A stretch of 64,000 bases of DNA from Desulfosporosinus sp049943955 (GCF_049943955.1 NZ_JBNFTW010000002.1:434001-498000); one strand, 5' to 3'. Counted from the stretch's first letter, positions 44,054 to 53,037 are shown. Notes: generated from the sequence alone by a model not told the origin. Numbers and translations are program-made.

Positions 44054-45382
44054 ATGCTTATAATCGGGAATGGAATGGTATTAACCTTAGGTAAGAGCAA
44101 CCAGGTTATTCCTCAAGGCGGAGTGTTAATTCAGGACAGCAAGATTATCGAAGTTGGGCCCTCTCAAGAGCTGCAGACACGTTTTCCTGAAGCTCGGTTT
44201 ATTGACGCTCATGGAAAGTTAATTATGCCGGGATTGATTAATACTCATATGCATCTCTATAGTACATTTGCTCGGGGGATGGATGCTAAAAGCAAACCAC
44301 CGCGCAATTTCCGCGATATCCTGGAAGGACTTTGGTGGAAACTGGACAAATTGCTGACCATAGAGGATGTTTACTACAGCGCTCTGACTCCGCTTATTGA
44401 GTGTATTAAAACAGGCACAACGACGATTGTTGATCACCATGCCAGCCCAAATGCGGTAACAGGCAGCCTGTCAGCGTTAGCTAAGGCTGCTAAAGAGATA
44501 GGAGTACGTGCCGCTTTTTGCTATGAGGTTTCGGACCGTGACGGCGAGTCTATCGCCCAAGAAGGTATTAAAGAGAATGCTGATTTTATTAAAGCCTGTC
44601 AAGGAACTCCCGATGCCATGACTGCCGGATTGTTTGGGCTTCACGCTTCTTTGACCTTATCAGACAAAACGCTGCAGCAGTGCAGTGATGAAGCGAAACG
44701 ACTTGGGGCTGGATTTCATGTTCATGTGGCAGAGGGTATTGAAGACGTAAACGATTGTTTGACGAATCACGGGATGAGGGTTGTTGAGCGCTTTGAGAAA
44801 TTCGGAATCCTTGGGCCTAAATCTATCGCGGCACATTGTGTCCATGTCAATGATCGAGAAATAGAACTTCTAAAAGCTTCCAAAACTCAGGTTGTTCATA
44901 ATCCTGAGTCCAACATGGGAAATGCAGTTGGTGTAACACCGGTTCTTAAAATGTTGGATAAGGGTGTAAGAGTCGGCTTGGGAACAGATGGGTATACCTG
45001 TGATATGTTTGAAAGTGCAAAAGTAGAAAATGTTCTGCAAAAGCATGCCGCCGCAGATCCCAGTGTGGCCTGGGCAGAAGTTCCTCAAATGTTATATGGC
45101 AATAACCCCCTAATCGCTTCCGATTTATTCGGCGGAACGTTTGGTGAACTGACCCCAGGAGCCTGGGCAGATGTGATTGTTGTCGATTATATCCCTGCAA
45201 CGCCTTTGAACGAGACGAATTGGAGCGGACATCTTCTTTTCGGTGTTTCCGGTCATAACGTGGAAACAACGGTGATTAACGGAAGAGTGCGTATGCTAGA
45301 CAGGGTACTTGTTGATATTGACGAAGAAGCGATCTGTGCTCGTTCTCGTGAATTGGCCCAAGCAATTTGGAATAGGATTTGA
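44054..45382 (+). CDS. ssnA: SsnA-type amidohydrolase
   Basis: 442 residues of the metal-dependent amidohydrolase superfamily (guanine-deaminase-like). Metal ligands are seen in INTHMHLYSTFARGMD (H-x-H), HVHVAEGIEDV, AHCVHVNDRE and the Asp of VGLGTDGYTCDMFE. SsnA is the chlorohydrolase/aminohydrolase component that always travels with ygfK and xdhD-like genes, and in gut anaerobes it belongs to the urate-degradation set. It probably hydrolyses a cyclic amidine or amide in the opened purine. AAAGGGAGGATGAGTTAAGTA precedes ATG. The next gene starts 10 bases after its stop. Confidence 0.88.
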   Translation: MLIIGNGMVLTLGKSNQVIPQGGVLIQDSKIIEVGPSQELQTRFPEARFIDAHGKLIMPGLINTHMHLYSTFARGMDAKSKPPRNFRDILEGLWWKLDKLLTIEDVYYSALTPLIECIKTGTTTIVDHHASPNAVTGSLSALAKAAKEIGVRAAFCYEVSDRDGESIAQEGIKENADFIKACQGTPDAMTAGLFGLHASLTLSDKTLQQCSDEAKRLGAGFHVHVAEGIEDVNDCLTNHGMRVVERFEKFGILGPKSIAAHCVHVNDREIELLKASKTQVVHNPESNMGNAVGVTPVLKMLDKGVRVGLGTDGYTCDMFESAKVENVLQKHAAADPSVAWAEVPQMLYGNNPLIASDLFGGTFGELTPGAWADVIVVDYIPATPLNETNWSGHLLFGVSGHNVETTVINGRVRMLDRVLVDIDEEAICARSRELAQAIWNRI

Positions 45383-45392
45383 GGTGACGGAG

Positions 45393-46622
45393 ATGGAAAA
45401 TGTATTGGGATTGCGCTGTATTCAATGCGGTAAAGAATTAGCCCCTGAACCGGGTGTATATACTTGTCCGACCTGCGGTTCGAAAGCTGGAATTATGGAT
45501 GTTATCTATGACTATTCAGCGCTAAACAGGATGACGTCGCGGGAAAAATTATCACAATCGAAAGATTACTCAATCTTTCGTTATCTGCCGTTTCTTCCAA
45601 TCCGTCCGGAAACTCCCCGGCCTCATCTGAGAGTGGGCTGGAGCCCATTGTATAAGCCGCCTGGACTTGGCAAGCAGTTAGGAATGAGTAATCTGTATAT
45701 TAAAGATGACGGGCAAAACCCTACAGCGTCTTTAAAGGACCGTGCTTCGATTATTGCCGTTGTTAAAGCCGTGGAGGAAAAGGCCCCAACGGTTTCCTGC
45801 TCTTCGACGGGAAATGCCGCCTCATCTTTGGCAGGAAGTGCTGCTGCCATGGGACTGAAAAGTGTTATTTTTGTCCCCAGCCGCGCTCCCCAGGGAAAAG
45901 TAGCGCAATTGTTAATTTTCGGTGCTAAGGTTATCAGTGTTCAAGGCTCTTATGAAGACACCTTCAGATTATCTGCTGAAGCTATCGAGCGTTTCGGCTG
46001 GTATAACCGCAATGCCGCTATAAATCCTTATCTTGTTGAAGGCAAAAAAACAGTGGCTCTGGAAATTGCCGAGCAGTTTCACTGGGAGGTTCCTGATTGG
46101 GTTGTGCTTTCTGTCGGTGACGGATGTACGATCGCCGGAGTTTGGAAGGGCTTTAAAGATCTCTATCAAGCCGGCTGGATTGAGCGCCTGCCCAAGATTG
46201 TCGGGGTTCAATCAACGGGATGCTGCCCCCTCGTCGATGCCTTCTTAGAAAATCGCCCCTGGCAGCCGGCGGAGGAAAACACGTTAGCAGACAGTATCGC
46301 TGTAGGTGTGCCGCGTAATCCGGACAAGGCTTTGCGTGCTGTGCGCGAATCCGGGGGGACGATGATCGCTGTGCCCGATGAGGAAATCCTGGAAGCCATG
46401 CGAGAGCTGGGAAGAACCAGCGGGATTTTCGGCGAACCGGCGGGGGTAACTGGAATGGCAGGACTGAAGGCTTTAGTTAAAAAGGGTGTCATAGGGGCCG
46501 ATGAAACCGTTGTGGCTATAGTGACAGGTAATGGCCTTAAAGATGTCAAAAATGCCATCGCTGCAGTGGGTGAACCTATAAAAGTAGGGCCTTCCCTTGA
46601 CGAATTGATGGGAAAATTATAG
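45393..46622 (+). CDS. Threonine-synthase-like PLP enzyme with N-terminal zinc ribbon
   Basis: 409 residues from ATG 45393 (GAGGTGACGG before it). The first 35 residues hold a C-x2-C...C-x2-C ribbon (CIQCGK, CPTCGS). The PLP core follows with PTASLKDRASIIAV (catalytic Lys), the phosphate cup CSSTGNAASSLAGSAAAMG, and VLSVGDGCTIAGVWKGF. It resembles ThrC, but beside ssnA and ygeX it more likely eliminates or rearranges an amino-acid-like intermediate from purine breakdown. No other threonine-biosynthesis genes are nearby. The next gene encodes another PLP enzyme. Confidence 0.82.
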   Translation: MENVLGLRCIQCGKELAPEPGVYTCPTCGSKAGIMDVIYDYSALNRMTSREKLSQSKDYSIFRYLPFLPIRPETPRPHLRVGWSPLYKPPGLGKQLGMSNLYIKDDGQNPTASLKDRASIIAVVKAVEEKAPTVSCSSTGNAASSLAGSAAAMGLKSVIFVPSRAPQGKVAQLLIFGAKVISVQGSYEDTFRLSAEAIERFGWYNRNAAINPYLVEGKKTVALEIAEQFHWEVPDWVVLSVGDGCTIAGVWKGFKDLYQAGWIERLPKIVGVQSTGCCPLVDAFLENRPWQPAEENTLADSIAVGVPRNPDKALRAVRESGGTMIAVPDEEILEAMRELGRTSGIFGEPAGVTGMAGLKALVKKGVIGADETVVAIVTGNGLKDVKNAIAAVGEPIKVGPSLDELMGKL

Positions 46623-46624
46623 GT

Positions 46625-46780
46625 AGGGTTCCGATACATTGCTTTGGTGGGAGTAGAGTCCATCCCTTTAGCGCGATAGAAATTGTTATGGGCTTGGCGC
46701 TTTCGGCGAAAGTGTCCACAGGACACTATCGTCACCGAAGACACGATGTTCGGCTTTAGCTGAACGAGTTCACTCGTTAT
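46625..46780 (-). repeat. Structured repeat element, copy 2
   Basis: On the minus strand it reads AGTGAACTCG...GCTAAAGCCGAACATCG...GTGTCCTGTGGACAC...GCGCC and aligns with 3860-4010. It begins 3 bases after one PLP gene and ends 18 bases before the next start, so it is inserted inside an operon. Confidence 0.6.
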
Positions 46781-46798
46781 CATAAAGGAGGAAAGACT

Positions 46799-48280
46799 AT
46801 GAAAAACTTAATTGATTTAACGATTAATGAAGAGCAGCTCGCAAAAACGGCCCAGAGTGTTAAAGAACGAGATATTTTAATTCCAACGCTGGCTCAAATG
46901 AAAGATCCCAATAAAATTCCTGCGAAAGTAAAAGATAAATTGAAAAAGACTGGTTTATGGGATGTCGATCCCATTAATCTCTTCCGAATTTCCTGGAAAA
47001 ATGAGCCGGTCAAAGAAGGTGGACTTTATAATTCTTTGCCGAACTATCTTGAAATTCCCTCTGCCATTTCCGGCGTTAAAGCAAGAATTATTGCCATGGC
47101 AGGCAAATATTTTCCAACAGGTGCCCATAAGGTTGGTGCAAGCTTTGCCTGTTTAGTCCCGCGCTTGGTAACTGGTCAATTTGATCCCAAATATCATGAG
47201 GCTGTCTGGCCCTCAACAGGCAATTATTGCCGCGGCGGCGCTTATAATTCGGCCTTGCTGGGCTGTAAATCAATTGCCATTTTACCTGAGAACATGAGTA
47301 AAGAGCGTTTTGAATGGCTGAAAACTGTGGCCGGTGAAATTATTGCCACTCCCGGTTGTGAAAGCAATGTTAAGGAAATTTATGATAAAACTTGGGAGTT
47401 GAAAAGAACCCGTGATAACGTCGTGATTTTCAATCAGTTTGGAGAACTTGGCAATCATCTTTGGCACTATGAAGTAACCGGCAATGCCATGCAGGAGATC
47501 ATCAAAGCTGAGGCCGGTCCTAAGGGAAGACTTGCTGGAGTATGTTTAACCTCTGGGTCAGCAGGTACTTTGGGTTGCGGAGATTACTTGAAAGACCAAT
47601 ATCCCAAAGCCAAATTAGCCGTCGGGGAAGCTTTGCAATGTCCTACATTGTTAAATAATGGTTTCGGTGATCATAGAATCGAAGGGATCGGTGACAAACA
47701 TATTCCTTGGATCCATAATGTTAAGAACACGGATATGGTGATTGCCATCGATGACAATGATAGTTTGGGAATGTTCCGGCTCTTTAATGAAGCAGCGGGA
47801 CAAACCTATTTGAAAGAGCAAGGTATCGCTGAAGACGTTATAGCCAAACTCCCATGGGTCGGAATTTCCGGAGCGGCTAATATTTTATCGGCTATAAAAT
47901 TCGCTAAATACTATGAGCTGACAGAGGATGATATTGTCATGACCGTCCTTACTGATTCAGCTGAAATGTATCAATCCCGTTTAAAAGAGATGGAAGAAGA
48001 AAGAGGTCAAGAATATAGCCTGATTCATGCTGCCATCGATCATAACCGCAATGTCTTAGGTGTCAGAACAGACAGCATGGAGGAATTAACCTACCAGAGC
48101 AAAAAACGTATTCACAATCTGAAGTATTACACCTGGATTGAACAACAAATGTATGATTTAGACGAACTAAATGCCCAATGGTACGATTATGACAATTACT
48201 GGGGCAGACTCCATCAGATGGGACCAGAATTAGACAAACTTATTGAACAGTTTAACGCCAGAACCGGCCTGGCAGAGTAA
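46799..48280 (+). CDS. Large PLP-dependent enzyme of the cysteine-synthase/tryptophan-synthase-beta fold
   Basis: 493 residues; AAAGGAGGAAAGACT precedes ATG. The PLP fold-type II signature is KYFPTGAHKVGASFACLV with the likely Schiff-base Lys, then the phosphate loop WPSTGNYCRGGAYNSALLG and a Gly-rich LTSGSAGTLGCGDY. Near the C-terminus lie VLTDSAEMYQSRLKEMEEE and an aromatic tail. It is not a known biosynthetic enzyme, but I recall unassigned homologues near ygeX-type clusters of anaerobes. It is one of three fold-type II enzymes in this locus (with 45393 and 51776). The substrate is unknown; an amino-acid lyase or mutase is likely. Confidence 0.75.
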   Translation: MKNLIDLTINEEQLAKTAQSVKERDILIPTLAQMKDPNKIPAKVKDKLKKTGLWDVDPINLFRISWKNEPVKEGGLYNSLPNYLEIPSAISGVKARIIAMAGKYFPTGAHKVGASFACLVPRLVTGQFDPKYHEAVWPSTGNYCRGGAYNSALLGCKSIAILPENMSKERFEWLKTVAGEIIATPGCESNVKEIYDKTWELKRTRDNVVIFNQFGELGNHLWHYEVTGNAMQEIIKAEAGPKGRLAGVCLTSGSAGTLGCGDYLKDQYPKAKLAVGEALQCPTLLNNGFGDHRIEGIGDKHIPWIHNVKNTDMVIAIDDNDSLGMFRLFNEAAGQTYLKEQGIAEDVIAKLPWVGISGAANILSAIKFAKYYELTEDDIVMTVLTDSAEMYQSRLKEMEEERGQEYSLIHAAIDHNRNVLGVRTDSMEELTYQSKKRIHNLKYYTWIEQQMYDLDELNAQWYDYDNYWGRLHQMGPELDKLIEQFNARTGLAE

Positions 48281-48284
48281 TTCA

Positions 48285-48365
48285 AGCGTGTCGGGGGGAC
48301 GGTCCTTTCGACACGCTCTTTTAACGTGTCAGGGCGTGTCAGGGGGACGGTCCTTCTAACACGTT
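48285..48365 (+). repeat. Two REP palindromes (GTGTCAGGGGGACGGTCC type), left pair
   Basis: REP A at 48285-48317 (AGCGTGTC...GACACGCT around GGGGGGACGGTCC). REP B at 48323-48365 (AACGTGT...AACACGTT around GGGGGACGGTCC). Both are in the + orientation, just after the PLP gene. Confidence 0.85.
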
Positions 48366-48534
48366 TGCAAAACGATTCCTAATATGTTTTTGGAGAGACA
48401 TAAATTTTCATATTTTAGTTTTGGTGATATTATCGAGAAGATATTTATCACCAATTTTTTTTAAAAAGAATGGAACTTTCTAAACGATAAAAGCATCTTA
48501 AGAGTGAACTCAGGACGAAGGGAGAAACAAGGTT

Positions 48535-50313
48535 TTGGATCAGGTCTCGGAATTTGTTAGGGATGTACAAAGCGGGAATAAAGAAGCGTGGGAGTCTCTT
48601 TTGCGAAATGTCTATCCGTCAGCTCTAAGTCAAGCAAAGATGTTGCTTCGTGATCAGGATCTTGCGGAAGACGCTTTGCAGAATGCTCTGATTAAAGTTT
48701 TCAAGTTCCTCCCGACATTAGAGACACCGGAAGCTTTCAAGGCATGGTTCCGGAGAGTTCTGATGAATGAGGTGTATTTAATCCTTAGAATGAGGCAGAA
48801 AGAAACGGAAGGCCTAAATGCCGAGCTTCTAATTGATCAATGCGCTGCCCCTGATGAACAAGTAACTTTGAAAGTTGAATTATTTCGTGTTCTTCAGATG
48901 TTACCTTTTGAACAACAGCAAGTTTTCATCGAGGTGGATGTCTGGGGCAAATCTCTGCATGATATGGCAAAAGAATATGGATTGCCATTGGGAACGGTTA
49001 AATCACGGCTATTTCGGGCAAGAGAACGTTTGCGCAAGGAGCTTCGGGATTGGTTAGGAGCGGAAACGGTCAAGAACCGCTGCACTTTGGAGAATAACGA
49101 TGACAAGGGGAGTTGGATCGTGAGTAATGAACAAAAAAAATGGCCGACAATGGAACAATTTTATGACTATTTAGAAGGTACAATGCCCTCAGAAGAGAGG
49201 GCGGATTTTGAAAAACAATGGTCAAATAATTCTGAGTGGTTGATGGAGTTGTCTAGGCATAAAAACTTTTTAACGTTGCTTCATTCCTTAACAGGACGAC
49301 TTACTCTTTCCTCCCAAGAGATAGCGGATAAGGCTCTGAAACTAAGGGATCAGATCCAAGACTATGAAATGGTGCAAGAACAAACTTATTTTAAAGAAAC
49401 AGGACCTGGAACGATTTCTTCTCATATTTGGTTTAAGCGACCTGGACAACTTCGAATTGAGTCTTCCAATCCGATGGTTGATGAAACGATCACGACCGTT
49501 CGAGGGCAGGAAATGTTATGTTGGACAAAATCGAGTCAAAAGGCAAGAAGGTTAAAGTTTAGTCAAGAGATAGGTAAGCAAATGGGACCAAATTACCTTG
49601 ATGCTCTGAAGAAATTGGCCGCTGATAAGAATTGTAAAGTATTAGGGACGGAGTACATTGAAGGCCGTCCTGCCTTGCACATTCAATTTATGGAAAAAGT
49701 AGATAATATGAAGGACATGAATACTCATGTATGGCTGGATAAGGTTTCCTGGATGCTCTTAGTAACAGAACGTTATAATTCAGAAGGAAAACTTATACTC
49801 AGAACACTTGTCAAAGAATTGAAAGTAAATCAGGGTATTCCAGACTCTTCTTTTGAATTAGAGATTCCTGAAGGGGTTAAGATTGATGAGGAAGAGAGCG
49901 AAGAGATTCATCCGTTCATAGAGATTTCTCTCGAAGAAGCAAGCCGGCGTTTGTCATGTCCAATGTATTGTTTTCAAACCAAAAATTTTAGCGTCAAACA
50001 CCAATGGGTTCGTTTTTCTGATAAGCAAGAAGCGGTAGTGAGCCTTTATAAGAAAAAAGGAGAACCAATAGCCCATTTAACACTTACCCAAGGAAAAGGT
50101 CCTCAAACTAACAACCCTTCTCAAGAATCTGGTGAAGATATGTATTTTACGTTTGCAGGAAGTGAAGTTAAAGGGGTATTTCGCGAGTTTAATTTTGGCT
50201 CGGTTATGAACATGATTACTTGGGAATATCAAGGACAGTATTTTTCTGCTGCATGTAATGGGAGTAAAGAAGAGTTAATGGATAATATCAAAGAACTTCA
50301 TTGTACTAATTGA
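48535..50313 (+). CDS. ECF sigma factor fused to a LolA/RseB-like domain
   Basis: 592 residues from TTG 48535 (AAGGGAGAAACAAGG before it). Residues 1-175 are an ECF sigma: region 2 with QDLAEDALQNALIKVFKFLP, and region 4 with LPFEQQQVFIEVDVWGKSLH and LPLGTVKSRLFRARERLRKE. After a linker, residues 200-260 (MEQFYDYLEGTMPSEERADF) look like the helical start of an anti-sigma. Residues 290-465 form a LolA/RseB-type fold (SSHIWFKRPGQLRIESSNP). There is no membrane segment. An internal ribosome site (AAGGGGAG) and GTG at 49120 could make the C-terminal part alone. It has no clear functional tie to purine breakdown. Confidence 0.8.
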   Translation: MDQVSEFVRDVQSGNKEAWESLLRNVYPSALSQAKMLLRDQDLAEDALQNALIKVFKFLPTLETPEAFKAWFRRVLMNEVYLILRMRQKETEGLNAELLIDQCAAPDEQVTLKVELFRVLQMLPFEQQQVFIEVDVWGKSLHDMAKEYGLPLGTVKSRLFRARERLRKELRDWLGAETVKNRCTLENNDDKGSWIVSNEQKKWPTMEQFYDYLEGTMPSEERADFEKQWSNNSEWLMELSRHKNFLTLLHSLTGRLTLSSQEIADKALKLRDQIQDYEMVQEQTYFKETGPGTISSHIWFKRPGQLRIESSNPMVDETITTVRGQEMLCWTKSSQKARRLKFSQEIGKQMGPNYLDALKKLAADKNCKVLGTEYIEGRPALHIQFMEKVDNMKDMNTHVWLDKVSWMLLVTERYNSEGKLILRTLVKELKVNQGIPDSSFELEIPEGVKIDEEESEEIHPFIEISLEEASRRLSCPMYCFQTKNFSVKHQWVRFSDKQEAVVSLYKKKGEPIAHLTLTQGKGPQTNNPSQESGEDMYFTFAGSEVKGVFREFNFGSVMNMITWEYQGQYFSAACNGSKEELMDNIKELHCTN

Positions 50314-50388
50314 GTTTTCGTGAAAAAATGGCTTTTTCAAATGCTAAAAAGAAAACTTTAAGTAAGTGGTAGCTCAGAATGTGTTGAA

Positions 50389-50434
50389 GGTGTGTTGCAA
50401 GGACCGTCCCCCTGACACACCCCCCTGACACACC
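50389..50434 (-). repeat. REP palindrome upstream of the RAYT gene
   Basis: GGTGTGTTGCAAGGACCGTCCCCCTGACACACC-type unit with a second CCCCCTGACACACC half behind it. Orientation is opposite to the left pair. Confidence 0.85.
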
Positions 50435-50506
50435 AATTACATTATATTGACATCTTGGTAAATGGTGGATATGCTGAACGGAAAGGGGATGAAAGGGAGA
50501 ATCTAA

Positions 50507-51307
50507 ATGACCAGATTACAACGGAGATATAGTAATTCTGGATGTTATCATATTATGCTCAGAGGGAACGAACGCAAAAATATATTCTTAGACGATGAAG
50601 ATCGTCAAAGATTTATTAATTTTGTTAATAAAAAGCAAACTGACAATAAGCTTATTTTATATGCTTATTGTCTTATGGATAATCATGTTCATTTAGCACT
50701 AAAAGATACCGATAATGACATTTCAATTTTAATGAAGGGAATTGCAACTAGCTATGCGATGCATTTCAACAAAAAGTATGGTCGTGTAGGGCATGTATTT
50801 CAGGGCCGCTATAGAAGTGAGGTAATTGAAAATGACAGGTCCCTATTAGCAGTTATTCGCTATATTCACCAGAATCCGCAAAAGGCCTTTTTAGTACAAC
50901 GTGCCGAACAGTATCAGTGGAGCAGTTACCAATGGTACTTAAACCAGAACAGAGAAGGGGCAACGATTGTGGATGTTCTATATATCCTAAAAATGTTTGC
51001 CGAAGATCAAAAGGATGCAATCAATGAGTTTATTAAATTCTCAAACGAAAATGATAATGATACTAATCTCTATATGGACGACAATGAAGGTGAGGGTACA
51101 ATTCGAACTATCCAGGATGGTAAAGTATATCTACATAAATACCTGAACCAGAATTGGTTAGAAATGAGTTTAGACATGATTAAAACGGACAAAAATTTTA
51201 GAACTTCAGTAATAAGAAATTTACGAACCAACACAAATCTATCGGTGGTCTCTATTGCCAAATTGCTCGGAATTAATAGAGGAATGGTTGAGAGAGTTAG
51301 GTCTTAA
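50507..51307 (+). CDS. REP-associated tyrosine transposase (RAYT, Y1/HUH family)
   Basis: 266 residues. It starts RLQRRYSNSGCYHIMLRGNERKNIF, holds the HUH metal motif in CLMDNHVHLALK, and the likely nucleophile Tyr in the block AVIRYIHQNPQKA; YQWSSYQWYL follows, the usual RAYT order. The C-terminal 90 residues include a helix-turn-helix (VVSIAKLLGINRGMVERVR). It is flanked on both sides by GTGTCAGGGGGACGGTCC palindromes in opposite orientations, which it presumably recognises. GGGAGAATCTAA precedes ATG. It interrupts the purine locus between the sigma-fusion gene and ygeX. Confidence 0.92.
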   Translation: MTRLQRRYSNSGCYHIMLRGNERKNIFLDDEDRQRFINFVNKKQTDNKLILYAYCLMDNHVHLALKDTDNDISILMKGIATSYAMHFNKKYGRVGHVFQGRYRSEVIENDRSLLAVIRYIHQNPQKAFLVQRAEQYQWSSYQWYLNQNREGATIVDVLYILKMFAEDQKDAINEFIKFSNENDNDTNLYMDDNEGEGTIRTIQDGKVYLHKYLNQNWLEMSLDMIKTDKNFRTSVIRNLRTNTNLSVVSIAKLLGINRGMVERVRS

Positions 51308-51348
51308 AGAGTTTGCCTGTTGAATCAGTTCAAAAGTTAGTAAATTGG

Positions 51349-51390
51349 GACGATCAGTTTGATAAATTAAGCGGATCGTCTTTTTCGTTT
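51349..51390 (+). terminator. Terminator of the RAYT gene
   Basis: GACGATC / GATCGTC stem with an 18-base loop followed by TTTTTCGTTTTTT. Confidence 0.75.
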
Positions 51391-51573
51391 TTTAACATAA
51401 GATTGGTTCTGGTTCTTTGCTATATTGGGTTTTGTAATGAGATTAATTTCGGTAAAAAAATAGTTTGATTCTAGAGGTATATCTCCAGATTTACTCTATT
51501 GGAAATATTAATCAATGCAGAAATCCAAAATTTAACCCAGAAAAAATTATTAACGCAATAGCATGTTATCAAA

Positions 51574-51641
51574 GTGTGTTAGAAGAAAAAAGCGTGTCAA
51601 AAGGACCGTCCCTCTGACACACCTCTGACACCTCTGACACA
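51574..51641 (-). repeat. REP palindrome cluster next to the ygeX promoter
   Basis: Core GCGTGTCAAAAGGACCGTCC...CTGACACAC plus two further CTGACAC repeats. It ends 8 bases before the sigma-54 promoter of ygeX. Confidence 0.85.
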
Positions 51642-51649
51642 TTAAAAGT

Positions 51650-51665
51650 TGGCATGATAATTGCA
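51650..51665 (+). promoter_or_regulatory. Sigma-54 promoter of ygeX
   Basis: TGGCATGATAATTGCA: GG and GC doublets ten bases apart, 110 bases before the ygeX ATG. A half-site TTATCA-AAG-TGTGTT lies at 51566-51580. Confidence 0.85.
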
Positions 51666-51775
51666 TGAAATATTCCTTGATTTAAATGAGAACAATTCAT
51701 TTAGGGGGAGATAAAATCTAAGGGTTTCAACAAGAAATTGTTTTCGATAGTAATTTTGGAATAGGAGCGATTATC

Positions 51776-52999
51776 ATGAGTGACGAAATTAAATGGATTA
51801 AAAATAACATGTTAAAAACTTATGGCAAAGGTTCTTCCACCAAACTTTTCAGTAAAGATGAAATTGATAAAGCGAGACGATTTCATGAGACGTTTCCTGA
51901 TTATCAGCCTACACCTCTGCGGTCGTTAAATAGATTGGCCTCAAATTATGGGGTGAAAGGTATTTATGTCAAGGATGAATCCTTTCGTTTTGGGTTAAAT
52001 GCCTTTAAGGCTTTAGGAGGTTCCTATGCTATTGGGCGATATCTTGCCCAGCGACTCCATAAAGATATTAGTGAGCTTCCTTATCAAGTTCTAACTTCCC
52101 CGGAAGTTAAGGAACAATTAGGCGATATAACCTTCGCCACAACGACGGACGGTAATCATGGCCGGGGTATAGCCTGGACTGCCCGTCAATTAGGACAAAA
52201 ATCAGTTGTTTATATGCCGAAAGGATCATCCCAGTTCCGTTTGGATAAAATCAGAGAAGAGGGCGCAGAAGCTTCAATTACGGACCTGAATTATGATGAT
52301 GCTGTTCGCATGACGGCTGAGGAAGCAGAAAAAAATGGCTGGGTGGTTGTCCAGGATACTTCCTGGGAAGGTTATGAAGAAATTCCCTCTTGGATTATGC
52401 AGGGCTATGGTACTATGTCGGCTGAAGCACAGGAAGAACTAAATAACCTTGGCATAGAGAAACCGACTCATATCTTTGTGCAGGCCGGTGTGGGGGCCTT
52501 GGCCGGATCGGTGCAAGGGTATTTCGCCTCACTCTTTCAAGAGGATCGCCCTAAGACGGTAGTGGTTGAAGCTAATAAAGCGGATTGCTTATATAAGTCT
52601 GCTCTTGCCGGAGATGGCAGGCCACGGGTCGTCGGCGGAGATATGTCGACGATTATGGCAGGATTGGCTTGCGGCGAACCGAATCTTATTGGCTGGAATA
52701 TTCTCAGAGACTACAGCCAGATGTTTGTCTCTTCACCGGATTGGGTTGCTGCCAGAGGAATGAGAGTTTTGGCGAATCCCTTGCTTGGAGATCCCAGGAT
52801 TATATCCGGAGAATCTGGGGCAGTGACGGCAGGGCTCTTAGGCTCCTTTTTAAGGGATAAGGCCTTTAAAGCTGCCAGAGAGCAGTTAAATATCAATGAT
52901 CAATCACAGATTCTCATCTTTAACACGGAAGGGAATACTGATCCTTATAAATATCTAAGCATTGTTTGGGATGGAGAATTGCCGTCAACAGGCCGCTAA
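51776..52999 (+). CDS. ygeX: 2,3-Diaminopropionate ammonia-lyase
   Basis: 407 residues, the usual YgeX/DpaL length. PLP fold-type II: FRFGLNAFKALGGSYAIGRY with the catalytic Lys, TTDGNHGRGIAWTARQLGQ, VQAGVGALAGSVQGYFAS and GESGAVTAGLLGSFL. The enzyme turns 2,3-diaminopropionate into pyruvate and two ammonia. In purine-degrading anaerobes this is the step that releases usable carbon. GGAGCGATTATC precedes ATG. It has its own sigma-54 promoter and a terminator hairpin behind it. Confidence 0.95.
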   Translation: MSDEIKWIKNNMLKTYGKGSSTKLFSKDEIDKARRFHETFPDYQPTPLRSLNRLASNYGVKGIYVKDESFRFGLNAFKALGGSYAIGRYLAQRLHKDISELPYQVLTSPEVKEQLGDITFATTTDGNHGRGIAWTARQLGQKSVVYMPKGSSQFRLDKIREEGAEASITDLNYDDAVRMTAEEAEKNGWVVVQDTSWEGYEEIPSWIMQGYGTMSAEAQEELNNLGIEKPTHIFVQAGVGALAGSVQGYFASLFQEDRPKTVVVEANKADCLYKSALAGDGRPRVVGGDMSTIMAGLACGEPNLIGWNILRDYSQMFVSSPDWVAARGMRVLANPLLGDPRIISGESGAVTAGLLGSFLRDKAFKAAREQLNINDQSQILIFNTEGNTDPYKYLSIVWDGELPSTGR

Positions 53000-53037
53000 A
53001 GCAGCAATTCTTAATCAAGCGTAAGTTTCGAATATAA

